Shown in pieces: positions 1-21,126 of a stretch of DNA of 64,000 bases. The position numbers and the translations under genes were made by a program. This DNA is from Amoebidium appalachense (lineage: Eukaryota; Ichthyosporea), in assembly GCA_963693365.1 (NCBI GenBank), contig CAVNZM010000008.1, forward strand, positions 1,364,001-1,428,000, given 5' to 3'. Below the pieces are notes generated by a model, which worked only from the letters and a program-made list of their open reading frames with translations, ran no database searches and was not told the origin of the DNA. How positions within the stretch are numbered: position 1 is the stretch's first letter; each line of letters begins with the position of its first letter.

Positions 1-316
1 CTAGAAAGTATGTGTGTGCACACGGAACTGGGGCACAGATGTACACAGAAACACATTTCATAAACACACGTGCACGCCCAGGCATGCATGTTCGCCCACA
101 GGCACAAGCTCTTGCACTCCCCTTACTAACGCACACACGCACACACAAACACACACACACACACTCACACACACACACACACGCGCGCGCATACACACAC
201 ACACACTCTCTCTCTCTTCCCCCCCCCACCTCCCCCTCTCTCTCTTACACACACAAAACCGAGACACAGAGACACAACACCCCTACTACCCCCCCCCTTC
301 CCCCTCCCCCCCCCCC

Positions 317-351
<35 letters not shown>

Positions 352-384
352 ACACACACACACATACACTGATCTCACCCACCC
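1..384. repeat. Microsatellite and poly-C tract upstream of CSTF1
   Basis: This stretch holds interrupted (CA)n at about 130-270 and a nearly pure C run at about 302-350, followed by a short (CA)n. No gene is visible. It directly precedes the first CSTF1 coding exon and may be promoter, 5' UTR or the end of an upstream intron; a pyrimidine tract followed by CACACAG at 390-396 could serve as a 3' splice site for a non-coding first exon. Confidence 0.6.
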
Positions 385-408
385 ATGTTCCACACAGCCC
401 ATGTCCAA

Positions 409-8358
<7,950 letters not shown>

Positions 8359-10636
8359 AGGGGTGGCACATGTATATAGTTGCAACGATGGCCCAAATTC
8401 TTGTTGTCTCAGTGAGAACATCGATCAAGTGGCTATGAGATCTTTGTTGTCTTTTCGACAACACAGTTTAGGTAGCCAAGAGCTTGATGTCTCTGTGAGG
8501 GCATAGATGAAGCCGCTAAGGTCGCTAATCTAGATCTCTTTAAGTACGTTAATGGAGGGAGTGGTTGAGGAGGAGAGGAAAGAGGGAGGGGGCGAGGAAT
8601 CTCAGAGAGCCAGGAATGGATTTCTTTGGGGTGAACCTGGAACGCGTATGCACACTTTACTTTTGTCAACATGGTTGCTGGTGTACTTGCACACACACGC
8701 ACACACGGAAATGCACACTCACACACAACACACCCTAATTGGCAACTTTACGACATCATTGTATGTACTGGCACAGTCAAGCCCTCATGTAATTGCATCG
8801 GCAGGAGAGTATATACTCATGCAGGCCGCCCTGTAATGCACAATAACACGTTCGTGACTATATTAAGAGCAATTCTTGCGCACTGCTGTTGAATTCGTAA
8901 GCGTATGTACGTCGTTTAGGTAAAACAGATGATAAATTTTGTTGCTGCTACCCTCGGTTCGTGCGCAGGCACTACTCATGATTTCCCAACCTGCCCGGGC
9001 AAGCGTTTTGGGCACACAATCTTGCACCAAACGCAGGCAACCGAGGTCACCGGAGGACCCAGATGTACCGTTAAGTTCCGCCGATAATGCCCTGCCGTCT
9101 TCTTAAGCACCACACGGTTATGTCATAAGGACTCCGTGGGGCGCTCGTTTACACGCAGAACATTTCAGAACATGTCACTTTTGCCAATGATTTATTCATC
9201 AGGGAAATTAGGGCATCATATGATCAAACCCAGCATACTTGCATGCCTTTATATATACTACCATGCAAATAGTTACATACTGCCGGTTGCTACGGTACTT
9301 GGAAAACCTGAACCAAAAACAATATACATATATCAAATAGCACCTTATGCCACTAACATTTCCATGGCAAATGTGCTGACATAGGTACACACACTGTGTC
9401 ACGTGTGTACAGGCTAAGTACACAGATCAAGGTGAAATTGTAGGCAACCGTTTTTACCCGCAACGCATACCAAAGGGTTTAGCCTGGCCAATCTAAACAT
9501 ATCGTCCATTTGCTCTGTCCAATTAAAATGGACTACGAATTCCGCAATAATGATTACGAGACTTACAGTAGCATGATTTTCGGTGTACATTATTCAAAAT
9601 ACTCATAGCTTACCTGTCCGCGGCCTGTTCACTGAACCGTAATAAAGTGACGTGGCTGCCACTTGCATATGAATGAGTAAAGAAAAAAATATTATAAATA
9701 AATGAAACTTAATCAGATGATCGATTTTGGGCTTCTTATTACACAAAATCATTTTGTGAATTAATGACCAAAATCTTTAGCGGTTCTTCCGGGATCTTTC
9801 AAACCCTTTATATCACCGGTGAGAGCAAGCAAAGTCATATAAAAGTGATTGGGCAAATTTACTGGCACTTACAAATATTGCGAACAACAAACTTCTGGGT
9901 TCAACTTATCTGTAAACCATATTTTTTCTTATTGATTAGTTTGTCAATGCTTCGTTTCTGAGTATTAATTATAAGAATTCACCAACGTACACATTGTGAA
10001 AACAGACGTAGGCGGTTCAACAGCTTCCGCGAAGGAAACGATTATGCTGCCACCCATTCAGCCAGATTCAGAGCGCCGCGCCGCCGGGCATTCCACAATC
10101 GTCAAAGCTCATTGTTATTGGTTTATTATCACACATGTGTGTGCCAGCAGCATCGTTTGCTGTGTCTGTCCCGCACCGCAGGTCCGCCTCCTGCATGGTC
10201 ATCGAAAAGTGTTTGTTTTTTGACGTCCGGATCCCAGCCACTCTGTGTGCTTGAAGTGAACTCTATGTAGGCAGGAGGTAATAGCGTCACCACTCTTTAT
10301 GTATTCTATATGGTGGTGTTAATATTTTTTTAGCTCATTTGCTTGTACATGTGTGGCCGATGTTAGTAATCATAGCCGGCCAAGAAGTAATCGGCTTTGC
10401 AGTTGAAAAGAGTAACAGGAACAGGGAATTTAGGAGTAAGAACGTATGCAAAAACCACAGCACACAAGCAGGTCAAGTTTCGTGATTTTTGGTCTACAAT
10501 CCCACCTTATTTTAAACGCCGTAGTCAAGCTGATGAGTGCGACTTCCTGAAACCAACAGGGAAAGAGTGTGCTGTCCAAAAACAGTTCGTTTGAGCGTTA
10601 CACCAATTGAACAACACACGTAACGTGGGGAGGAAA
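8359..10636. other. Intergenic region between CSTF1 and the P5B ATPase
   Basis: This region is compositionally unlike the introns: no long G or C runs, balanced to AT-rich sequence, one short (CA)n near 8690-8730. I see no spliced gene, tRNA or rRNA in it. It should contain the CSTF1 3' UTR and the ATPase promoter, but no clear TATA box or AATAAA signal was found at the expected distances. Confidence 0.6.
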
Positions 10637-10812
10637 ATGAGATTGTGGGCAATACTTGCCCTGGGGCTGGCGGGGCAGCGGGTGGGTGCAGTGCCCTGGC
10701 ACACCGTAAACGACTTTGACGATGACGGACAGGTCTGCAAGCTTATGGACGTCAAGCAGGTGGGTGGGGTGCGGAAGATGGAGGAAACGGAATAGGAGGG
10801 AAAATTTGTGTA

Positions 10813-10848
<36 letters not shown>

Positions 10849-10890
10849 AGGGGGGCGGGAGGGGGGGGGGGGGAGGGGGGGGGGGAGTGT

Positions 10891-10921
<31 letters not shown>

Positions 10922-12510
10922 GGGTGGGTGCTGGGAGGGGGCGGCATTGGAAGTAGGAGAGTGTCTCCAGAAGAAGGTTTACACAAAGTGCATGTAATAC
11001 GACTAAGATGTGTTGGTTCACAACCGTGTGTGCGGTCGCTATGTGTGGTTGGTTTCGGTATGTTGGATCATAGCCTAGTTTAGGTTTGGAAGATAGTGAA
11101 GGGGAAGAGATGGGGTGGAAGGTCGCTTGGGAGGTCTTGTAGCACTTGAGTGGTGCCTCGACGTGCGTGTGGAGGTATATATTGCTTGGTGGCAGATATA
11201 TGTGGAATGATACAAATGTCCTCCCACGCTCATTCTCATACCCCTGAGGTGTTCTGTTGGCGTGAAGGGGGTAGTTTTTGTATTCTTTTTGTGAAAGCGC
11301 TCTTTACAATCAGTGTCATTTTGCTCGCTCACACGTTTTTTCGTTTCTTTTCTGCTCTTTCTCTCAAATATGTTAACTGTGTTCCCCTGTGCACGTGTTG
11401 GTTTGAGAAAACTGTGCAGGGCATTGGCAGACAGGCCCTTTATTCATTTAGTTTTTTTTCCTCTGGAAAATGGATACAAGAAGGTTTTCTAACCTCTCAC
11501 GTCTTGCTCATTCCCTAAGAAGAAGTTAGTAACACACGCCTTAGGGACTACACACGCGAAGCACTATTATTTTGTGATTGAGGACACAGACAAGCACGGA
11601 ATGGTTTACCCTTCCTGCGCCCAGGGCATGTGCAGGCACCATACCACGTGCCCCACGTGCATTCACACACACACTTGCACACACACACACATTCTAGCAC
11701 ACACGCTTGAATATCGGCAACCAGATACACAATATGGTTGTGTGCATGTACAGTGTACAGAAAGCTAACACCGTGTTGGCTATCCAGCCGAACCCAATCA
11801 CAACATGCTCCTTCTTAGGTAGTAATTGAGCATGTTTTCATCCTCGCCCTAGTCATATGACCGACGTAACACACTTTTGCGTTGGCAGCGAAATCAAGCA
11901 CATGTTCACGCTCATTTTATTCCTCCCCCCAGGACTGCCCGTCATTATGTGTGCGGGACCTAGCAGACTGCCCGGCCTCCTTCGGCCCAGCCAGCTGCCC
12001 TCAGGGCACAGTCCTGTGTCCTGACGGCAAATGCCACAATGGCACCGCCAATGTGTGCACAAACATTAAAAACGAGTGTGCATGTGTGCACAGGGACCAG
12101 ATACCACGGCCAGCAGACGACGAGTTCTTGTCGTGCAGGCGTGAGATAGTGATGATGGGCTACTATGATGTTGTGGATGCGGACAAGGTGAATCAGGCAT
12201 GTGCCGGGGCATACGGTGTGCCCCACAAGCCCCTCACGTCGGAAAAGGCGGATGCGGGAGCCACTCAGTTGCTGCTGAATTGCACGTTGGCTGTTGAGGT
12301 GGTGGATTTTACAGACCCTGGGTTCATAGCCACTTATGTTATATTCGGCACGTTTGGAGTGCTGCTGCTCATATGGGCGGTTTTCAAGTGGTGGGTGTCC
12401 CTTGGCCACGCAATGAGACTATCTGCTTGTTGTCCGGTGTAGTGATGCTTGGTGTGTGAATGTGTGGGTGGGTGGGGGGGTGTGGGTGTGGGTGGGTGGT
12501 TGGGTGGGTC

Positions 12511-12584
<74 letters not shown>

Positions 12585-12846
12585 TGTGTGTGTGTGGTTT
12601 GGGTTTGGTGGATGGGTGGATGGGTGGATGGGTGGATGGGCACTATGTTTAGGGGGGGGGGGGGGGAGGGGGGAGGAATGTGTTTTGTGTGTGTATGGGT
12701 GTGTGCAGATGTGTGTGTCTTGTGTGTGGGTGTGGGTGTGTGTTGTATGTGTGTGTGTGTGTGAGGGCAGAGGGAAAGGAAGGGTTTGGGGTGGTGGTGG
12801 TGTTTTTTTTTTTGTTTGTTTGTTTGTTTGTTTTTTGGGTGTGTGT

Positions 12847-12890
<44 letters not shown>

Positions 12891-13496
12891 GCACAGTTGT
12901 TGTTCATTTGCATATGTGTGCTCACAAAATCATTCTTTGTTGGCATGCATGATTGATTAATGGAAGGTGTGTGAGTGGCTGTATGCATTCAACTCCCTTT
13001 AATCCCTTTTAGGGTTTGTTATCCATAGCCCCACATAATTCTCGACTGTGAGTGTCTCTTTCTCGTCTTGAATGTAGGCCCATTCGTTGCCTGGGGGCAT
13101 GCAATTGACACCACCCAGGGAATGTGGTTGGATTTCTTGTGGGTTATCTTAAGTGGAGTCGATGTGCAGCAGCACTTGAGTGGGGATTGGACTTACCAGC
13201 ATACCCCCCTCCCTCCCACCCTTATCCATCCCCCCCCCCCCCCCTTTCTACCTGTCCCCATTTTGCACGGGTAATGCTAACGGTATTATGTTTCAGGGCG
13301 GTTGAGAGGTCAGTGATTCGTGAGGACCACATGCGTGAGTTGCGCAAAAAGAGGGACCATGAGAGTCAGGCCACAGAGATGGGCCTGATGGGGGAGGAGA
13401 ATATCGAGCTGAGACAGAGGGGTTTGAGGTGGGTGCACGTGCATGCATGTCAATCCAGGCACGCGTGTGCATGTGCATCGATGCACATGGACATAT

Positions 13497-13578
<82 letters not shown>

Positions 13579-13756
13579 TATGTTCATATGCGGCGCCGTG
13601 GCACACACATGGACATGTGCACGTTCACACGCGCAGGAACTGGTGCAGGTTGGAGTGTCCGTACCGGTTTGTTTAGACACCAACGCGCGCACACACAGGT
13701 ATGTGCACACACATACACACACGCATACAGGTAGATAGATAGATAGAGAGAGAGAG

Positions 13757-13798
<42 letters not shown>

Positions 13799-14179
13799 CT
13801 GTGGAATATATATCAGCACCGAACCCACACTGGAACGTGCAAGAGACTCAAACCCTAACCACCCCCCCCCCTGCTGACTTCCCTAAGAATAGGCCATACT
13901 ACATTAATACCACATTCTAACACGTCAATCCCATCCCCCCAAAATCATGGCTTGTCCATACATCCACATGCACACACACTTCGACAAATCCATGCACACA
14001 TCATATACACGGCACGTCACAAGCGTGTCCACAAACCTGCAGGCCACATTCTTACACATTCACGGCCATATACACGCACACTCACGTGCACGTACATGCA
14101 CACACACGTACACACGTACACGCACATGTCCACACACGTACACATATACGTACATGCCAATACACGTACACGGGCACAT

Positions 14180-14249
<70 letters not shown>

Positions 14250-16221
14250 GCGCGCACGTACAGGAACCACTGGTTCGGCCAGCTCCTAGTGTTCTACATT
14301 GCCGTGCTGTCTTTTGGTTGGTTCATTGTCATGGCTCTCCTCACCTATGACTACTACCACCAAGGCGACGATCACATACCCATCATCTACTCGAATGATG
14401 AGATCCTCTCTGCGGCCTTTGTAGCCGTGTGGCATCTGTGTGTGTTTTGGTTCTTTGCTCTCAAGGGCTTTGAGACTACAATTAGGAACTTTTTCAGACT
14501 GCGCACACCTATCCATAAGGTAATGGCAACAATCCCCCCCCCCCCTTCCCCCCCCCCCCCAAAAAAAAAAAAAACAAAACAAAAAAAAAAAACAAACAAA
14601 CACATACACACACAATTACCAACCCGTTTACATAAAGGAGGATGAGTCGAAACTCGACGATTGTGGGTGACTTGGGCCCAACTTGATATTGTGCTTTGCT
14701 TAGGATGCATATTCTTTGTGCGTCCTCTGCAAAGGGTCTTGTTGATGTTGTCCGTCGTGAACGTGTGCTTCGTACTCGATAACACATTCTTCCCCCCCCC
14801 CCCCCCCCTCCCTCCCTCCCTCCCCCGCTCCCCCTTCCCCTGCGCTTGTAGTTCCCTTTTTCTTTCAGGGCTTCTCTGGTTTTATGTTTCCTCCCCCTCA
14901 TGCAGGACGTGTTTGGGCTGTGTTGAAGTGTGTCGTCCCCATCCCCCCCCCCCCCCCCCTATCCGTTTGTTCTTGTGTACTTCGTACTTTTTGACGCATT
15001 CAAACCCCCCCCCCCCCCCCCCCACACACACACACCCAAGCCTCCAAGCCTCTTGCGGTGAGATAGAAACACCACAGTGGTGGTGGGCTCGCTTCGAATG
15101 TCTTGTGTATGTACAGGTTGGGGCAGTTTGTTTGATTCCATCTTGTGTGTTTGTATCTTTCTGGCCTCGTATGGTCATAGCTTCCATTGTTATAACTAGT
15201 GAAACGATACCCTCCCCTCCCCCCCCCCCCCCCCCCCCCCTCCCCACCCCCGCTCCACCCCGGGTGTGGTTGACTTGGGTCTCCCCTGAGAATGGGTTCT
15301 TCTTATGATCCACACTCTGTGTCCTTTGCAATCTGCATTGTGTGGTCCGTAATGTGTGTGTACTGCGTGCTCTGCAACACATTGTAACCCCCCCCCCCCC
15401 CCCTTCCCCCCCCCCCCCTCCTCCTCCCCGCGGCTTCCCCCAGGCGCAATTTGTTGAGATTTGGCGTCGTCGTGACCATGCAGTGATGCTTGCGGATGCA
15501 TCAGCAGCCATCCGTCTGCTTGCATGGCTGCGAGACAAGAGGCAGGCTCTGTTTGGTGCCGACGGTGTGTTGGAGACAGTAGAGGTGAGGAGGACGGATA
15601 AGGACCTACCCTACTTTGTGTATGAGTGCATACACTACAGCTACCAGCCTGCGTCGGGAGAGTACGAACGCATCAAGATTAATCTCGGGTCGACGTACGC
15701 CGACATACTGACACACACGGGGGGTCTCTCTACTGAGGAGGCAAAACACAACGAGCAGCTCGTCGGGTTGAACTTTATCCCCGTTGTTGTTCCTTCCGTT
15801 CCCGTTGCTGTGTTCCAAGAGTTCATGACGATTTTCTACCTGTACCAGTTCATGATGCTGTGGGTGTGGTACTACTTTGCCTACTGGCAGGTGGGCCTGA
15901 CGCTCACCGTTGTAATCATCGTGAGTGGTCTCATCAAGGTCTACTACAAGCAGGTGTCGCAGAAGAAGATCAAAGCCATGGCCGAACATAGTGACATGTG
16001 CCGGGCATGGAGGAATGGCTGCTGGGAGGCATTGAGCACTATGGACCTGGTGCCTGGCGATGTCGTGCTGCTGGCCGAGGTTCGTGCCTCACAGCCCCCC
16101 GACCTTCCCTCTTCCCTCCGCCTCCCAATCACACATATGCACCCTTTCCCCTCACCCCAACCACCTGCCCACGCTCTCCTCTCTCCTGCACGCAAGAGCA
16201 AATGCTCGCACACACATGCAA

Positions 16222-16256
<35 letters not shown>

Positions 16257-16767
16257 ACCACACACACACACACACACAACAATTCTGGTGACACCACCGT
16301 CGTCTGAGCTATTCTAAAGGAGGGTGGGGTGGGTGGGGGGGGGGGGGGGGGAAAGGGCAAAGAAGGGAGCAGAAGAATGGACGGCAGATCGACGGCAGTT
16401 TTACGAGGAAAGGAAGGAAACGGGGTAAAGCAGACCACTCATGCGATCTAGCAGGTGCCCAGCTGTTACCTTGAGGCCTGGTGGTGTGTGTGTGTTGGGG
16501 GTGGGGTGGGGTGCGGGGGGAGGGGGGCAAGTCAGGTGTAGGCAAAAGAAGCACAAGCGAGACATGGACGTGTAGTCCTGACCACATACCGACGATTCCC
16601 TTAGATGTTTGCATGTATTGGGTGAATGGACCGCCCGAACACTTTACTAACATTCCCTTGCCTCCCGGCCTCCACCACCACCACACACACACAAACAAAA
16701 ACACAACCACACACCTCCCTCCCTCCTTCCCTACCCCCGCCTCCCCCCCCCTCCCCCCCCGCCTCCC

Positions 16768-16822
<55 letters not shown>

Positions 16823-16909
16823 CCCTCCCTCACTCCTACACCCCCTCCTTCCCGCCTCCCCCCTCCCCCCGTCCCCCCCCCCCCCTGCCTCTTCCCCCCC
16901 CCCCCCACC

Positions 16910-16970
<61 letters not shown>

Positions 16971-19655
16971 ACACAGAACCACACGGTGCCATGTGACGGT
17001 GTCGTCATCTCGGGGTCGTGTGTCCTCGACGAGTCCATGCTGACGGGTGAGTCAATGCCCGTGCAGAAGACACCAATCAAGGCAGACGGCACACAATACG
17101 ACAAGCACGGGGCAGGCAAGAAGCACACCCTATTTGCTGGTACGAGGGTGCTCTCGGCACAGCCACACGAGGGGGAGACGGAGGTGCGCATGCTCGTGTT
17201 GGCTACCGGCGCGGCAACGGACAAGGGGTCACTCATTCAACACATTTTGTTCCCATCGCCGATCTTCTTCATCTTTGACGAGCACCTGAAGATTGTGGTT
17301 GGCATCCTGCTGACGTGGGGGGCGATAGCGTTTGTGATCATGGTGGCCATGATGAACCAGGGCAACGTGTACTCGTGGTTCTATGGCATGATGACCATCT
17401 CCCAGACCATGCACCCCATGCTCCCCGCCGTGCTTGTGATTGGCCAGACGGTTGCTGCAAAGCGATTGGTCGAGAGGAGCATCTACTGCACCAACTTCCA
17501 GCGCATCGCCATGGCCGGCAAGATCCACGTGTTCTGCTTCGACAAGACCGGCACCCTGACACGTGACGGTCTCAACTTTTACGGCATTCATCCCGTCGGA
17601 AACCGCCAGCCTGCCGAGTTCCGCAGCGCAATCTACGGGTCGGAGAGTCTTCCAATCGAAATGCAGCGGGCCATGGCCGTGGCGCACTCTGTGACGCAGT
17701 TGGCCGGACAACTTGTAGGCAATCCCGTCGATGTGGAGATGTTTGGCGCCGTGCGGTGGGGCATAACCGTTGGCGAGTATGTGACGGTGAGCGAGCCGAA
17801 CGGGCGGGAGGCGCTGCGCATCGTGCGTGCGTTTGAGTTTGACCACGGCCGCCAGTGCATGACGGCAGTCGCCGTTGACCCTGCAACTGGGGAGGTGCAC
17901 GTGTATGCAAAGGGGTCGTTTGAGAAGGTCAAGGCCATGTCGAGGCCTGACTCGGTGCCGGCGGACTATGATGCCGTGGCTAGCGGGCATGCACAGGAGG
18001 GCTGCTACACGCTCGGCTTTGCGCATAGGTCCGTGGGCCGCGTGGACGTCGCGGCGATCAAGAGCATGAGCAGGGAGGAGATTGAGAGCGGGTTGGAGTT
18101 CCTCGGGTTGATCATGTTCCGCAATTTGCTTAAAGACGACACGGCAGACGCCATTGCGCAGTTAAAGAAGGGCAGCGTGCGGCCCGTCATGATCACCGGC
18201 GACAATGCACTGACGGCCGTGCACATTGCACGGGAGTGCCGCATGCTCGCCACCCCAACCACCACCGTGCTGCTGGGTGACCTTAGCCGCACAGAGCCGG
18301 GCAAGATACGGTGGGTGAGGCTGGATAGGGACGAGGAGGTCGACGTGGAGCAGTACATCAACCGCCGACCGATCATTTCGACCCGCGACACGTTCGGGCG
18401 GCTCGGCGCGCCCAAACGGCTCGGCGGTGGATTTGGTGCGACTGGGCCCAAGGGGGCGGTGAAGTTGGTGGATGAAGATGACGGGGAGGTGGCCAGTGCC
18501 GTGGAGGTCGACATGTCCGAGTCTGGTCCGGTGGAGTTGGCCGTCACGGGCCCAGCGTTCCGGCTACTGCTTGCACAGCGGCTCATGCAGCGCTACCTCA
18601 TGCACACGCGCATCTTTGCACGCATGACCCCCCACCAGAAGGTGCAGTGTGTGCAGTTGTTTATGGAGCGCGGCGTCACGGGTATGTGCGGCGACGGCGG
18701 CAACGATTGCGGCGCCCTCCGTGCGGCCCATGTTGGTGTGGCTCTGTCGGACGCCGAGGCGTCGATTGTGTCGCCGTTTTCCTCCCGCAACCACTCGATT
18801 CAGTCATGTGTGGCGCTGGTCAGCGAGGGCCGTGCGGCGCTTGCGACGTCGTTTTCATCGTACAAGTTCCTTGTGATGTACGGGGAGATCCTCGTCTTCC
18901 AGTCGTTCACCACGGCATACTTCATGATTCAGTTTTGGTGGTGGGCCTGGGTGTTCCTGGACGTGTTCATTGTCATCCCCATCTCATACGCCCTGTCCCT
19001 GTCCCGCCCCCGTGCCAAACTTGCCAAGTACCGCCCCACGGCCCGTCTCTTAGGCCTGCAGACTGTGGTTTCTGCATGCGCCATGACGTTCTTTAACGGC
19101 CTGTTCCAGGTGCTGTCGTTTGTGCTCCTTTTCAATGAGCCGTGGTTCAAGTGTCACGAGTTTGACGGTAACCGTGTGGACATTGAGCGGTGGTGGGAGA
19201 TGGGGGACAACTACGAGGCAGAGGTGACGGCCATCATGACCATCTTCCAGATGATTGCCGTGCCCTTTGCCCTCAACTTCGGCTCAAAGTTCCGCCGGCC
19301 CTGGTACTACAACTACCTGCTGGTGTTCCTGCTCTCGGCATACTTCAGTGTTATGGCTGTGGCCTTGCTTGCTGACCCCAACCCCCTGGGCTGCTTCTTC
19401 CACATCAACTGCGGCACCCCCGATGCCCTTGCGTCCCTCGGATACTCTGCCAGTGCGGCGTTCAACATTGATCAGTGGTATCTGCCTGGCGGCCACAACA
19501 TCATGCCGACGTCATTCCGCTACAAGTTGTTTGCGCTCGTGCTTGGTAATATTGCGGTGGTGTGGGCATTTGAGGCCATTGTGGTGTTGGGGCCTGTGAG
19601 GTCTATGTTGAGGCGCAAGGTGAGGGGGCCACAGAAACAGACCATGCTGATGTGA
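10637..19655 (+). CDS. ATP13A: P5B-type P-type ATPase (ATP13A family) with Cys-rich ectodomain, complete
   Basis: P5B ATPases sit in endo-lysosomal membranes; animal ATP13A2 exports polyamines, so polyamine transport is inferred here. Exons 10637-10759, 11933-12390, 13297-13428, 14264-14519, 15444-16079 and 16977-19655 join in phase (0,2,2,0,0) to 1427 aa. Seen in order: signal peptide (about 1-18), Cys-rich domain to about 165 with [10 protein letters not shown], a first membrane segment (about 170-192), M1-M2 region in exon 4, actuator-domain TGES (558-561), M4 motif HPMLP (681-685), phosphorylation site DKTGT with Asp724, and hinge motif GDGGND (1107-1112), then the C-terminal membrane helices. 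Usual P5B proteins have PPALP and GDGAND, so M4 and hinge are substituted. The last exon is 2.7 kb without introns, unlike the 5' half. Exon 2 could instead end at 12387; both donors keep phase, but GTGGGT at 12391 matches the other donors. Confidence 0.92.
12511..12597. repeat. (TG)n microsatellite in ATPase intron 2
   Basis: A TG array of about 40 units, flanked by GGTG and GGAT repeats and followed by a G run at 12849-12889. It begins about 120 bp after the donor of exon 2. Confidence 0.9.
13499..13575. repeat. (CA)n microsatellite in ATPase intron 3
   Basis: A near-perfect CA array; the same intron also has TAGA/GA/TG repeats at 13733-13797 and a (CA)n-(CG)n array at 14183-14255 that abuts the acceptor at 14263. 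Confidence 0.9.
14641..14810 (+). repeat. Dispersed intronic repeat, copy in ATPase intron 4
   Basis: A block of about 150 bp beginning GATGAGTCGAAACTCGACGA and containing TTGTCCGTCGTGAACG, CTTCGTACTC and ATAACACATTCTT before a C run from 14792. It is the closest relative of the block at 3191 in another gene, in the same transcript orientation. Confidence 0.7.
14958..15022 (+). repeat. Dispersed intronic repeat, short copy in ATPase intron 4
   Basis: About 45 bp of the 3' end of the repeat family, with GTGTACTTCGTAC and GACGCATTCAAA followed by a C tract. It lies 150 bp after the copy at 14641. Confidence 0.5.
15263..15402 (+). repeat. Dispersed intronic repeat, third copy in ATPase intron 4
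   Basis: A block of about 125 bp carrying GGTTGACTTGGGTC, CCTGAGAATGGGTTCTTCTT and CTCTGCAACACATTGTAA before a C run at 15388. It links the copies at 1831 and 14641 because it shares different words with each. It ends about 40 bp before the acceptor at 15443. Confidence 0.65.
16759..16974. repeat. (CA)n and C-rich tracts at the 3' end of ATPase intron 5
   Basis: Two (CA)n arrays (16769-16820 and 16912-16974) separated by CT/C-rich DNA run right up to the acceptor at 16976. No normal pyrimidine tract separates the array from exon 6. Confidence 0.88.
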
Positions 19656-20056
19656 GCGTGATAGTGGTGGTGTGATTGAATTTTGTTCTTTATTGTGTGT
19701 GGATGTTGGGGTGTGTGGAAGGATGGTGGTGTATTAGATGGTAGTTGTGATTATGGTGTGATGGTTTTAAGGGTGGCGGGTTTGTTGAACAACATAAAAC
19801 CTGCAGTATTTTTGCAGTATTGTTCATGTAATCCTAACTAGATGTTTAATGGAAGTCAGGGGCTAGTCCCTATTATAGCAACCCAGATAGAGCTGTTCGC
19901 CATATATAGCAATTACTGTTTCAGTATGCCCAATCGGCCGTGGGTGTGCCTAGGACTTACCATATATGGTTATTGTTGTGAGTCAGATGATATAAGAATG
20001 ATGGCATTGTTTTGATTAATCAATCTTGTATCCCAGAATTAATCGGTCAATTAGAG
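19656..20056. other. 3' flank of the ATPase gene
   Basis: AT-rich, without microsatellites. It should contain the 3' UTR. No canonical AATAAA was seen; several ATTAATC words begin near 20015. No other gene is visible. Confidence 0.5.
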
Positions 20057-20631
20057 TGATTAATCTTCAACATTAATCTCAACTCCCCCTCAAAAAACGG
20101 AGTTGTTTCCCGTAAAAATGGTCCGACGGGGCTGAAACTTTCCATGAGCGAAGCAAACATATATAGGTTTGAAAGCCCAGCGGCTGGGTGTGTGTTGCAT
20201 ATGGACTTTTCTGCACAGCGAGAGCGTGACGGTAGGTGAATATGGATATCGAGGATCATTAATCAAGGAGCCACAGTGACTGCTGCAAGGCTTGAATGAT
20301 TGATCTGAGTGTGCTGTATTGCATTATGATGTGGGGGGGAAAACGCTGTGTTTCAACAAAGATAGGAGAGCAATGCTTTTACACCCCTCGAGTGCAGTAT
20401 ACCATTGGTTGCTGTTCGAACAAGACCCATTTATGGTGTGACGTATAGCCTTTTTTAGCTGTTGTAAACAAACAACACGGGCCGTGGCTACTTTTGAGGA
20501 CCCTGCTTGTAGATTATCATCTCACACCCAACTTGAACCCGTAGCGTTGCTGTGGATACACCCTGTCGTTTTTACTTTCTTTTTGTTTTCTTGTTTTCTT
20601 TTTTTTTTGTTTTTGGTGATGGACGCAAAGA

Positions 20632-21126
20632 ATGGAAGGGGACTTTGAAATAATATTTGATGATAGTGGTGGGTTTGAAGCCGGGGCAGTAGACTCAGAC
20701 ATCTTTAACGATTTCTTTGCTGACGAAAGCACAAGTGATACAGAAGATTCTGTTGACAACGGTAATACCACACTCACAGGAAAATGGCATATTTATGACG
20801 CCAAGCAAGTAGAGTTAACACTCAAAGCAGACGATGTTGAAAACAGGCTTTTAGATACGTTCAGGAAGGAGACCTCGGAGATCCAGAAACGTTTGCTAAC
20901 CCACTTTTCTGGAGAGCCAACCATTAGTAACGTCCTCGACCTCTTCTTTTCACCACTCATTCTCCAGACACTGCTTGAGACTATCAATATTGGACTCCGT
21001 GCACGCAAGAAGAGGGCTGCCACACTACACGATTTACACGGTTTCCTGAAAGTGATCTGCTATTTGTCATTCTACGGTGTACACATGTGTCCCCCTCCGT
21101 GCACGTGTTCTATGATGTTAAACTGA
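20632..21126 (+). pseudogene. piggyBac-like transposase N-terminal fragment
   Basis: A 164-codon frame with an acidic N-terminus and then VLDLFFSPLILQTLLETIN and a helical segment ending in CYLSFYG. This layout resembles the N-terminal part of piggyBac (DDE_Tnp_1_7) proteins, where a Leu/Phe-rich helix leads to a TN pair and a short helix before the catalytic core. The DDD catalytic core is absent, so this would be a fragment; alternatively GTGTAC at 21077 is a donor and the rest lies in exons I could not identify. The assignment rests on pattern resemblance only and could be wrong. Confidence 0.4.

Noticed and set aside
8940-9080. Possible tRNA from a GGTTCG box and short inverted CCTCGGTT words
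   Set aside because: No cloverleaf with a valid A box, anticodon arm and acceptor stem could be drawn.
12460-12988. Secreted-like or Cys-rich small proteins from TG arrays
   Set aside because: Cys-Val alternation arises directly from (TG)n; the region is ATPase intron 2.
16626-16976. N-terminal extension of the ATPase last-exon frame (from 16626)
   Set aside because: The extra 117 codons are CA/C-rich intron; the acceptor at 16976 joins the previous exon in phase at the expected place in the actuator domain.
17229-18026. Minus-strand and alternative-frame open frames over ATPase exon 6 (also 18005-18586, 17338-17562)
   Set aside because: They are shadows of the real GC-rich coding frame and show no conserved motifs.
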